Part shown: in pieces, positions 1 through 6,559 of the stretch
Layout: each line of letters starts with the position of its first letter
Position numbering within the stretch: position 1 is the first letter of the stretch
NCBI GenBank assembly: GCA_002690755.1
Contig: NZFT01000077.1
Coordinates: 9,983-26,236 of the forward strand
Direction: 5' to 3'
DNA length: 16,254 nucleotides
Origin: Phycisphaerae bacterium
GTDB lineage: Bacteria; Planctomycetota; Phycisphaerae; Phycisphaerales; SM1A02
Translations under genes and position numbers: made by a program
The notes under the pieces: generated by a model
What the model saw: only the letters and a program-made list of their open reading frames with translations
Told to the model about the DNA's origin: nothing
The model's database searches: none

Positions 1-1
1 G

Positions 2-1624
2 AGCGGGAACGGCGCGCTCGATCTCTACGGTCTCTACGACTTCGGCGGCACGGATCGAACCGCCGCCGGCGAGAACGTCGACATCGCGGAGGGCCTCCGG
101 GGACAGGCGGTCGGCGAGTATCGCGCGGTCCTCTCCGCGGATCTCTTCCTCGAAGCCCAGCTCTCCTATCTCTCCGACCAGACCTGGGCGACCTCCTGGC
201 GGGAACGTGAATACGACAGCCGTCGGGAATACGAAAACAGTCTCTACCTCGACTACAGCCCGGACAACACCTCCCTCTCCGTGCTCGCCAAGACGAAGAT
301 CAACGACTTTCTCTCCAACGGTTGGCTGATCGCCAGCCAGCCGTACCAGGTCGAGAAGCTGCCGGAGATCCTCTACGACCGGGAGGGCGACGACATCCTC
401 GAGACCGTCACCTGGTCGAGCGCCTACGGGTTCTCGAGCATGCGACTCTCCCCCACCGCGGGCTCCGCGGCGAGCCTCGGGGTCGATCCGGAGAACTTCG
501 CCACCACCGACGCCTCCGCATCGGTCGCCTCGCTCTACGAGGGCGCGGGATACAACGACGACGTCGTGCAGCGATTCCACACCCGCCAGGAGTTCGCACT
601 CCCGATCTCCGGCGACGGCTGGAACGTCTCGCCGTTCGTGTTCGGACGATTCACGGGATACCTCGACGGCAACTGGGACGAGTACCGGATGATGTCCGGG
701 ATCGACGAGGATCTCGACGACTACCGGGTGATGCTCGGCGGCGGCGCCCGGGCGAGCACGAAGTTCGTCGAGGTCGACAACACCGCCCGCAGTGATTTCT
801 TCGACGTCCACCGGCTCCGCCACATCATCGAACCGAACACCACGCTCTGGTGGGGCTGGGACAGTCTTCCCGACGGTGCGTTCCCGCTCTACGACCAGCG
901 GATCGAAGGCGCGACCGGGGGAACCGTGGCCCAGATCGGCGCGCGGCACACCCTCCAGACGCAACGCGGCGGCCCCGGCAACCGCGAGTCGGTCGACCTG
1001 CTGGCGGTGAACTACGGCGCCGTCTTCAACGACGGCGCCGACGACTTCCAACGCGACGATCTGATCCGACCGGGCGGCGGCTACAACGCCTACGCCTGGG
1101 CCCAGTCCCCCTATCCACAGTTCTTCTCGTGGGAACCGGAACTCAGCCAGTGGGGAACGCACGGCTACGCGAGCGGGGTGTGGCAGCTCAGCAGTTCGCT
1201 CGCCCTCGCGGGCTCCGGACTCTTCGCCTGGGATCCCCGCGAGGTCGTCGACCTGACGAACGGCGAATCCTCACCGGAGTTCCGCACCATCGACGGCATC
1301 CTCCGGGGATCGGTCGGAATCCAGATGAGTCATGCACCGGACACCAGCTCCTACATCGAGTACCGGTATCTCGCCGCGACGCTCGACGAGATCCTGCAGG
1401 TCGGCCTGCGATACCGGGTGGGCCGTCGCTACCAGCTCGCGCTGGCGCCGCAGTACGACCTGAAGCGCGATGAGTTCCGATCCGCGACCGCGTCGATCGT
1501 CCGCAGGACACCGGACTTCGACTTCAGGTTCACCGTCGGCTACAACCTGATCCGCGACGAGACGACCTTCGGTATCCGACTCGCGGTCCCCCAGACCCCG
1601 GGCATCGGCTTCCCTGCGTATTGA
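2..1624 (+). CDS. lptD: LptD-like outer-membrane LPS-assembly barrel protein, C-terminal part (5' end outside window)
   Basis: The frame is open from the first bases of the window to a TGA at 1622-1624, giving 540 visible residues with no start, so the gene is truncated by the window edge. LptD forms the outer-membrane beta-barrel that inserts lipopolysaccharide into the outer leaflet together with LptE. What is seen: alternating aromatic/polar strands throughout, a stretch near the start with the LptD-style pattern in which a Trp/Arg/Glu/Tyr-rich strand is followed by a Tyr-Leu-Asp-Tyr strand, a central RHIIEPNTTLWW segment like the LptD 'R-x-x-x-x-P' strand, and a C-terminal Tyr typical of BAM-inserted barrels. 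The visible part contains no cysteine, so the disulfides known from E. coli LptD cannot form within it. It is convergent with ruvB across 45 bases. Assignment to the LptD superfamily is fairly secure; actual LPS transport is inferred. Confidence 0.75.
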   Translation, partial: SGNGALDLYGLYDFGGTDRTAAGENVDIAEGLRGQAVGEYRAVLSADLFLEAQLSYLSDQTWATSWREREYDSRREYENSLYLDYSPDNTSLSVLAKTKINDFLSNGWLIASQPYQVEKLPEILYDREGDDILETVTWSSAYGFSSMRLSPTAGSAASLGVDPENFATTDASASVASLYEGAGYNDDVVQRFHTRQEFALPISGDGWNVSPFVFGRFTGYLDGNWDEYRMMSGIDEDLDDYRVMLGGGARASTKFVEVDNTARSDFFDVHRLRHIIEPNTTLWWGWDSLPDGAFPLYDQRIEGATGGTVAQIGARHTLQTQRGGPGNRESVDLLAVNYGAVFNDGADDFQRDDLIRPGGGYNAYAWAQSPYPQFFSWEPELSQWGTHGYASGVWQLSSSLALAGSGLFAWDPREVVDLTNGESSPEFRTIDGILRGSVGIQMSHAPDTSSYIEYRYLAATLDEILQVGLRYRVGRRYQLALAPQYDLKRDEFRSATASIVRRTPDFDFRFTVGYNLIRDETTFGIRLAVPQTPGIGFPAY

Positions 1625-1669
1625 TCGACGAAGATGATCCGTCCCCGCAGGCGGAGACCCGGTTCGTCG

Positions 1670-2683
1670 TCATCGCCGTAGGTGTGCCGCACCCGCCGCG
1701 GTGAGCTTGCGTCCGCGCGGCGTGCGAGACAGGAATCCGATCTGCAGGAGATACGGCTCCACCACGTCCTCCAGCGTGCCCGCATCACCACCCATCGTGG
1801 CGGCGATCGCCTCGAGCCCGGCCGGTCCGCCCTCGTAGACGTCGGCGAGCACGCCCAGATACTTGCGGTCGATCTCATCGAGCCCGAGCTCATCGACCCC
1901 TTCGAGTTCGAGCGCCGAAGTCACCGCCGGGGCGTCGATCCGGCCGGTACCGCGGACCTGCGCGAAGTCCCGGACCCGCCGAAGCAGGCGGAGCGCGACC
2001 CGCGGCGTTCCGCGGCTGCGGGTCGCGATCGCGTCGAAGCCACTGGCCTCCACCGATTCGATCCCCATCCGCCCCACCGCCCGGTGGAGGATCTCGACCA
2101 GATCGGCGACCGGGTAGTACTCGAGGTGATGGGTGATGCCGAACCGGGCTCGCAACGGCTGGGTCAGCATCCCCGCACGCGTGGTCGCACCGATCAGCGT
2201 GAAGGGCTTGAGGGTGAGGGTGATCACCTTCGCGTGCATTCCGCTGTCGACGGTGAAGTCGACCTTGAAGTCCTCCATCGCGGGATAGATGTACTCCTCG
2301 ACCGCGGGGGGGAGTCGGTGGATCTCGTCGATGAAGAGGACGTCACCTTCGCCGAGCTTGGTGAGGGTGCCGACCAGATCCGCCGCCTTGTTGAGGGCGG
2401 GCCCGCTGGTCACCCAGGCCGTCGTGCCCATCTCGTTGGCGATCACGTGGGCGAGGGTGGTCTTCCCGAGTCCGGGCGGGCCGTGCAGCAGCACGTGCTC
2501 CATCGCCTCCTTCCGCTCCTTCACCGCCTCGATCGCGATCGTGAGTCGCTCGATCAGCGCCGCCTGGCCGACGTACTCCGCGATCGACCTGGGCCGGACC
2601 ACGGGTGTCGGCACCGCGGCATCGGTGGTGGTCACCGGCTCCTCGGCCTGTGACTCTCCGGAAACGATGCGCTCTCTTGCCAT
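1670..2683 (-). CDS. ruvB: Holliday junction branch migration helicase RuvB
   Basis: RuvB is the hexameric AAA+ motor that, with RuvA, drives branch migration of Holliday junctions in recombinational repair. The 337-residue product has the family's usual length and all landmarks: RuvB-type entry with PRSIAEYVGQ (31-40), Walker A GPPGLGKT (68-75), Walker B FIDEIH (117-122), sensor 1 GATTRAG (165-171), an arginine-finger region LRARFG (177-182), sensor 2 RGTPR (224-228), and a C-terminal winged-helix DNA-binding domain ending around EPYLLQIGFLSRTPRG. The N-terminal 20-30 residues are a variable extension. The ATG at 2683 has only a close GAGG upstream, so the start is moderately certain. It lies 72 bases downstream of a lemA-type gene, with two GC hairpins between, and may have its own promoter. 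ruvA and ruvC are not in the window. Confidence 0.97.
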   Translation of the reverse strand: MARERIVSGESQAEEPVTTTDAAVPTPVVRPRSIAEYVGQAALIERLTIAIEAVKERKEAMEHVLLHGPPGLGKTTLAHVIANEMGTTAWVTSGPALNKAADLVGTLTKLGEGDVLFIDEIHRLPPAVEEYIYPAMEDFKVDFTVDSGMHAKVITLTLKPFTLIGATTRAGMLTQPLRARFGITHHLEYYPVADLVEILHRAVGRMGIESVEASGFDAIATRSRGTPRVALRLLRRVRDFAQVRGTGRIDAPAVTSALELEGVDELGLDEIDRKYLGVLADVYEGGPAGLEAIAATMGGDAGTLEDVVEPYLLQIGFLSRTPRGRKLTAAGAAHLRR

Positions 2684-2706
2684 GCCCTCATCATCGACGT
2701 TCGGTC

Positions 2707-2752
2707 GCTCCGACGCCAGTCGGAGCCCGGACCGGGCCGACTCCGGGCCCGG
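2707..2752 (-). terminator. Two back-to-back GC-rich stem-loops between lemA-type gene and ruvB
   Basis: The 72-base gap holds a perfect 8-bp stem (GCTCCGAC at 2707-2714 with GTCGGAGC at 2719-2726, loop GCCA) and, next to it, a 7-bp stem (CCGGGCC 2732-2738 with GGCCCGG 2746-2752). They sit just after the stop of the upstream gene on the minus strand, where a terminator or a transcript-processing/attenuating structure would be expected. No T-run follows either hairpin, so classical intrinsic termination is not shown. Confidence 0.4.
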
Positions 2753-2755
2753 CCG

Positions 2756-3319
2756 TCAGTCGCCGAAGTCCGTGGTCACCGGGGCCCGCTCGGCCGGATC
2801 GGGCTCGAAGAATCCCCGGGTCTCGAATCCGCAGAAGCCCGCCACGATGTTCGAGGGGATCGTGGTGCAGAGCTGGTTCATCTCGCGGACGTTGGCGTTG
2901 TAGAACCGCCGGCCGGCGGCGATCCGGTCCTCGGTGTTGGCCAGTTCCGACTGGAGTTCGCGAAATCCCGCGTCGGCCTTGAGTTCCGGATAGGCCTCGG
3001 CGACCGCGAGCAGCCGATCCACCCCCACGACCATCGCCTGCTCGTCGCCGCTCTGACGGTCCGGGCGGCCGACGTTCTCGCGGGCCTGGTTCCGAAGCTC
3101 GATCACCCGCTCGAGCGTCTCCCGCTCGTGGGCCGCATAGCCCTTGACGGTCGCGACGAGGTTGGGAATCAGGTCGTAACGACGCTTCAACTCCACATCG
3201 ACGTCGGACCAGCTCTCGAGGAGGTGCTGCCGGACCGACGCCAGCCGGTTGAAGATGATCACCCCCCAGATGAGCGGCAGGAGCAGGGACAAGACGGGTA
3301 TCAGAATGGTCAGGAGCAT
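2756..3319 (-). CDS. lemA: LemA family protein, divergent paralogue
   Basis: This 187-residue protein has an N-terminal hydrophobic segment (about 2-24, a membrane anchor) followed by the helical LemA domain. Family hallmarks are SWSDVDVELKRRYDLIPNLV (36-55), KGYAAHE (59-65), VAEAYPELKA (106-115), a LANTEDRIAAGRRFYN segment (126-141) and the ending FCGFETRGFFEP (162-173). The ATG at 3319 is chosen because AAAGGA lies about 8 bases upstream and the anchor begins immediately; the same frame is open further upstream but antisense-like and out of keeping. LemA proteins are membrane-anchored helical bundles of unclear molecular function. The gene follows the membrane-anchored unknown by 26 bases, so the two are probably co-transcribed. 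Compared with the other LemA here, the tail is shorter and Pro/Thr-rich and it carries the unusual FCGFE in place of FGFSE. Confidence 0.92.
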   Translation of the reverse strand: MLLTILIPVLSLLLPLIWGVIIFNRLASVRQHLLESWSDVDVELKRRYDLIPNLVATVKGYAAHERETLERVIELRNQARENVGRPDRQSGDEQAMVVGVDRLLAVAEAYPELKADAGFRELQSELANTEDRIAAGRRFYNANVREMNQLCTTIPSNIVAGFCGFETRGFFEPDPAERAPVTTDFGD

Positions 3320-3345
3320 GTCCCGGATCCTTTCGGCGGGGGCGA

Positions 3346-4047
3346 TCAGGCCGACTCGTCGGCAAGCGTTCTGACCAGATGATCCGGCCAGGCGTCGAAG
3401 AAGGTGCCGCACCAGTCCAGGCGTCGGTCGAAGGACTCCGGATCCCAGCATCCGCGTCCGTCGGAGACACAGATCAGATCCCCTTCCAACTCGAACGCGG
3501 GCGGCGCCGTGCGAAGCAGGAACTCCATCATCCGGGGATCGACGAGATCGTAGGCGAAGCGCTTGTCCTCGCTCGAGACGTGGAACCGGCGACTGAACTC
3601 GACGCTTTCGAAGTCGATGTCGTCGAAACCCAGCATGCCCTTGAGGCGATCGAACACGCCTTCGCGGCGGACGATGGTCTCGGGAACGGAGCCGAACGGA
3701 TTCCACGCGATCAGGTAGCTCAACCGAATGGTGACCGTTCGTCGATTCTTGCCCGCCCCACGACGCTCCTTGTAGCGGAAGTCGCCGGTGCGAACCGCGA
3801 GCGAACGGCCTCCCAGGTCGAGCGTTCCGCTGATCGTGTTGTAGGCGACCCGCGAACGGCCCTTCCTGAACATCGCGAACCGGGCGAATCGGACGTCGTG
3901 CGAGGCGTCGGCCGAGGGATCGAATGCCAGCCCCCGCGTACGGGCCAGCGCCGCGAGCGCCTCCCGACGCTTCTTCGCCTGGAGATGGGCGAACACGAGG
4001 CCGCACACCGCGACGGCGGCGATCGCGACGATCAGGATCACCTCCAC
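3346..4047 (-). CDS. Uncharacterised membrane-anchored protein between two lemA-type genes
   Basis: The 233-residue product starts at GTG 4047, supported by GGGAGG about 7 bases upstream. It has one N-terminal membrane segment (about 3-20), then a basic KKRREALAALARTRGLAFDP stretch, and a soluble remainder of roughly 200 residues predicted to face the cytoplasm. Visible landmarks are SRVAYNTISG, AVRTGDFRYKERRGAGKNRR, FDDIDFESVEFSRRFHVSSE, YDLVDPRMMEFLL and a C-terminal Trp/Asp-rich region. I do not have a named function. The FSRRFHV...D...AYDLVDPRMMEFLL pattern recalls the DUF3137-type domain found beside LemA in other bacteria, but the match is from memory and uncertain. It is 58 bases after one lemA stop and 26 before the next lemA start, so a shared LemA-related role in the membrane is inferred. 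Confidence 0.85.
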   Translation of the reverse strand: MEVILIVAIAAVAVCGLVFAHLQAKKRREALAALARTRGLAFDPSADASHDVRFARFAMFRKGRSRVAYNTISGTLDLGGRSLAVRTGDFRYKERRGAGKNRRTVTIRLSYLIAWNPFGSVPETIVRREGVFDRLKGMLGFDDIDFESVEFSRRFHVSSEDKRFAYDLVDPRMMEFLLRTAPPAFELEGDLICVSDGRGCWDPESFDRRLDWCGTFFDAWPDHLVRTLADESA

Positions 4048-4105
4048 CTGGGACCTCCCGTCGAACGGGCGACGATCGGAAACGATCTGGTCGGCACCGC
4101 GGTGA

Positions 4106-4687
4106 TCAGAACTCCACCTTCGGCACCTTCTTCACCGCCGCGGCCTCGTCGGCGTCGAGTTCGAAGAAGTCGAGCTCGGAGAATCCGAACATTCCGGCGA
4201 CCACGTTGGAGGGGAAGGTCTTGGTGGCCTCGTTGAAGGTGCTGACCGTCCGGTTGTAGTGTTGGCGGGCGAATCCGATCTTGTTCTCGGTGCTGGTGAG
4301 TTCCTCCTGCAGCTGCAGGAAGTTCGTGTTCGCCTTGAGTTCCGGATACGCCTCCGCGACGACCATGAGCTTCCCGAGCGCCTGGGTGAGCATGTTCTCC
4401 GCCCCGGACTGCTCGGAGACGGAGGAGGCGCTGGTGGCCGCGGCGCGGGCCTGCGTCACCGCTTCGAACGTGTTCGATTCGTGGGAGGCGTAACCCTTGA
4501 CCGCCCCCACGAGGTTGGGGATCAGATCGTGACGACGCTTCAGCTGGACGTCGATGTCGCTCCACGAATTCTCCGCCGCGAGCTTCTTCCGCTGGAGGGC
4601 GTTGTAGTAGCCGATCAGGAAGATCACGACGAGCAGGATGACCCCGACCAGCATCAGGATCGGGATCAGAAGGGTGGCTCCAAGCAT
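4106..4687 (-). CDS. lemA: LemA family protein, canonical type
   Basis: A 193-residue LemA protein with a strong N-terminal transmembrane segment (about 5-27) and the full conserved core: YYNALQRKKLAAENSWSDID (27-46), LKRRHDLIPNLVGAVKGYAS (49-68), VVAEAYPELKANTNFLQLQE (109-128), LTSTENKIGFARQHYN (130-145) and FPSNVVAGMFGFSELDFFEL (158-177). These match the widespread LemA family closely, and the length is typical. The ATG at 4687 is preceded by GGAG at about 7 bases. This gene probably begins the lemA/unknown/lemA unit; a 111-base gap with a hairpin separates it from the HAD gene upstream. LemA's biochemical role is not established; association with membrane proteins and proteases is only suggested for the family. 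Confidence 0.96.
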   Translation of the reverse strand: MLGATLLIPILMLVGVILLVVIFLIGYYNALQRKKLAAENSWSDIDVQLKRRHDLIPNLVGAVKGYASHESNTFEAVTQARAAATSASSVSEQSGAENMLTQALGKLMVVAEAYPELKANTNFLQLQEELTSTENKIGFARQHYNRTVSTFNEATKTFPSNVVAGMFGFSELDFFELDADEAAAVKKVPKVEF

Positions 4688-4763
4688 GGTCGACTCCGGA
4701 ATGGGGGCTTCGGCGGACGAACCGCGGATGAACGCGACGTCGGGGAGGCATGAAGATACTTGC

Positions 4764-4787
4764 TCCGGTTCGAGCCGGCTCGCCGGA
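4764..4787 (-). terminator. Stem-loop after the HAD hydrolase gene
   Basis: Between the HAD stop (4797) and the lemA start lies TCCGG-TT-CGAGCCGGCTCG-CCGGA: an inner perfect 12-base palindrome (4771-4782) flanked by complementary TCCGG/CCGGA arms with a two-base bulge. It is positioned ten bases beyond the HAD stop on the minus strand, as for a terminator. There is only a short T-containing stretch afterwards, so termination is inferred and a protein-binding palindrome is the alternative. Confidence 0.4.
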
Positions 4788-4796
4788 CTCGACGCC

Positions 4797-5498
4797 TCAC
4801 GGCGTCAGGGACGTGGCGAGACGCTCCACCGCCTCCAGAAACGCGGAAAAGTCCAGATAGTCGGGCAGGACCGTCTCCGCGCCGATGGATCGAAGCAGAT
4901 CGGCCCGGTCCCCCGCGGCGATTCCGACGAATCCGAGTCCCATTCGATCCGTCGCGAGCACGTCCCATCGACCGTCACCCACGTAAACGCCTCGTTCGAA
5001 CGTTTCGCCCGTCGCCGCCCTCGCCCGCGTCATCGCGGTCTCGATGATCTGCTCGCGGGGATGGGCGTCATCGGCGTGCGCCGCCGGAACGTCCTCGTAC
5101 GGGACCCCCGCCGCCTCCAGCTTCAGCCGCGCGGTGCGCCGCCAACCTCCGGTCGCGATCGCGACCGCCCAACCCGCCGAACGCATCGCCTCGAAGATCG
5201 CCGGCGCTCCCGGCACCGGGCGAAACCACTCCGGTCGTCGTCGACTCGCCGCGTCGATCCGTTCGGCGAAGGCGTCGCGGACCCGGTGGACGTTCTCGTC
5301 GGTCGGCGCGAGGTCGGTGCGGGTCCGGATGAGTTCCAACGCGATCGCCTCGTCCGTGGAGTGCGGGTAGCGGCTCCAGTCGGTCTCCATCGAATCGAGC
5401 CCGAGGACGTCCGAAGCCGCCTCGAGCCAGCAGGCGTCGTCGACCTCGCTGGTTCGAGCGAGCGTTCCGTCGAGATCGAAGACCACGATTCCGCGCAT
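4797..5498 (-). CDS. HAD-superfamily phosphatase (phosphoglycolate phosphatase / beta-phosphoglucomutase-like)
   Basis: A 233-residue cytoplasmic HAD hydrolase. Motif I is FDLDGTL (7-13) with the nucleophile Asp8 and acid/base Asp10; an alpha-helical cap follows (about 15-90); motif II is IATGG (114-118, Thr116); motif IV is VGDGRWD (173-179, with Asp175 and Asp179 for magnesium). The usual motif III 'KPxP' Lys is not evident; Arg148 in HPREQ occupies about that place, which is a departure from the commonest form. Length and cap type fit subfamily I phosphatases acting on small phosphorylated metabolites; the substrate cannot be read from sequence. ATG 5498 (GGAG about 6 bases upstream) is preferred over an overlapping GTG at 5501. 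It is divergent from the sulfotransferase across 102 bases. Confidence 0.9.
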   Translation of the reverse strand: MRGIVVFDLDGTLARTSEVDDACWLEAASDVLGLDSMETDWSRYPHSTDEAIALELIRTRTDLAPTDENVHRVRDAFAERIDAASRRRPEWFRPVPGAPAIFEAMRSAGWAVAIATGGWRRTARLKLEAAGVPYEDVPAAHADDAHPREQIIETAMTRARAATGETFERGVYVGDGRWDVLATDRMGLGFVGIAAGDRADLLRSIGAETVLPDYLDFSAFLEAVERLATSLTP

Positions 5499-5515
5499 CA
5501 CGTACTCCAGAGACC

Positions 5516-5542
5516 GGTACGAAGGACCGGCGGAAGCGTACC
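5516..5542. promoter_or_regulatory. Inverted repeat in the HAD / sulfotransferase divergent promoter region
   Basis: The intergenic space holds a perfect 6-bp inverted repeat, GGTACG (5516-5521) and CGTACC (5537-5542), separated by 15 bases, plus a smaller TCGGC-TTC-GCCGA hairpin further right. Position between two divergent start codons makes an operator plausible. A 6-bp repeat can arise by chance in GC-rich DNA, so this is weak. Confidence 0.25.
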
Positions 5543-5600
5543 AGCATCGTCACATCGGCTTCGCCGACCACGACTCGCGACGCAGGGGACCGACGCAACT

Positions 5601-6500
5601 ATGATGGACCGCATGCCCACGGACACGCCACGACGCAACGCGAGGATGGGATTCGCTCCGGTGCAGAACCGATTCGTGGTCGCGATGCGGTCCGCGTCGA
5701 ATCGAATCAATCGGGTGATCGCGGCTCGGTACGGACGGACGCTGAACCTCCATCTGGACTGCGAGTACCCGAAGGCGGGCGGCACGTGGTTCGGCAAGAT
5801 GGCCTCGGAAGTGCTCCAGATCCCCTATCCCGAGCACAACATCTTCCCGATCGGCTGCGCATGCGTGCTCCACAATCACTGGCAGTGGACCCCCGGCCTC
5901 GAGAAGGCCTGGTACCTGCGTCGGGACGGACGCGATGTGATGGTCTCGTTCTATTTCCACCGGATGCGCGAGATCAAGGCGGGAAACCCCACGGTCCTCC
6001 GCCGCTTCGGCCCGACCTACGACCGGATCTTCGGCGCCGGCTACGACCCCGAAGATACTCGACGGAACCTCGGGCCGTTCATCGAACATGAATTCAAGAA
6101 CCCCCGCGACGCGCGAAGCAACTGGCGAGATCACGTCATGCAGTGGCACGACGGCGGACGAGGTCGGGCCGGAATCACGTACCTCAGTTACGAGGAACTC
6201 GTCGCGGACACCGAAGGCACGCTGGGCGGATCGATCGAAGCCATCACCGGAAACCGGCCCGACGAATGGGTGGTTCGGCAGACCGTCGAGAAGTACTCCA
6301 TGGCGAGGCAGACCGGCGGCCGCAGCGCGGGCGACGAGGATCGCGATTCCTTCATCAGGAAGGGTGTGGCCGGTGACTGGGTGAACCACTTCGGGCCGTC
6401 GGCCGCACGACGATTCAATGATCTCGCCGGTGACGCGCTGGTCGCGGTCGGATACGAACCGGACCTCGACTGGATCGACCGATACGATCTTCAGGACTGA
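5601..6500 (+). CDS. PAPS-dependent sulfotransferase, SULT-like (Sulfotransfer_1 family)
   Basis: The 299-residue product should transfer sulfate from PAPS to a hydroxyl or amine of an unknown acceptor in the cytosol. Diagnostic motifs are all visible: the 5'-phosphosulfate-binding loop YPKAGGTW (56-63, cf. PKSGTTW), candidate catalytic His in VLHNHW (89-94), the 3'-phosphate-binding segment YLRRDGRDVMVSFYFH (105-120), a W-x-x-HV-x-x-W helix (about 175-182), YLSYEELVAD (194-203) and the C-terminal FIRKGVAGDWVNHF (251-264), matching the SULT RKGxxGDWKNxF signature. There is no signal peptide or membrane anchor. ATG at 5601 follows AGGGGA by about 11 bases; in-frame ATGs at 5604 and 5613 are alternatives. 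The same frame is open for about 960 bases upstream, but that part is antisense to the HAD gene and is not coding. Substrate unknown. Confidence 0.9.
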   Translation: MMDRMPTDTPRRNARMGFAPVQNRFVVAMRSASNRINRVIAARYGRTLNLHLDCEYPKAGGTWFGKMASEVLQIPYPEHNIFPIGCACVLHNHWQWTPGLEKAWYLRRDGRDVMVSFYFHRMREIKAGNPTVLRRFGPTYDRIFGAGYDPEDTRRNLGPFIEHEFKNPRDARSNWRDHVMQWHDGGRGRAGITYLSYEELVADTEGTLGGSIEAITGNRPDEWVVRQTVEKYSMARQTGGRSAGDEDRDSFIRKGVAGDWVNHFGPSAARRFNDLAGDALVAVGYEPDLDWIDRYDLQD

Positions 6501-6520
6501 ATCCGCCATCCTCCGTCTTC

Positions 6521-6541
6521 GAGGCGGTCCGAGTCCGCCTC
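6521..6541 (+). terminator. 7-bp stem-loop between sulfotransferase and secreted-protein gene
   Basis: GAGGCGG (6521-6527) pairs perfectly with CCGCCTC (6535-6541) around a 7-base loop, in the 59-base gap. It lies 20 bases beyond the sulfotransferase stop and 18 before the next start. No T-run follows, so it may be a weak terminator, an attenuator or an mRNA-stability element. Confidence 0.35.
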
Positions 6542-6559
6542 CCGGAGTTGGAGTTTCCG

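Noticed and set aside
1625..1669. Imperfect inverted repeat between the lptD and ruvB stops as a bidirectional terminator
   Set aside because: Only about 11 of 15 positions pair and there is no T-run on either strand.
1682..2653. Plus-strand open frame opposite ruvB
   Set aside because: Exact shadow of RuvB, with no motif of its own.
4638..5600. Open plus-strand frame continuous with the sulfotransferase gene, seemingly extending it by over 300 residues
   Set aside because: It runs antisense to the well-supported HAD gene and has Arg/Pro/Ser/Asp-rich shadow composition; all sulfotransferase motifs lie after 5601.
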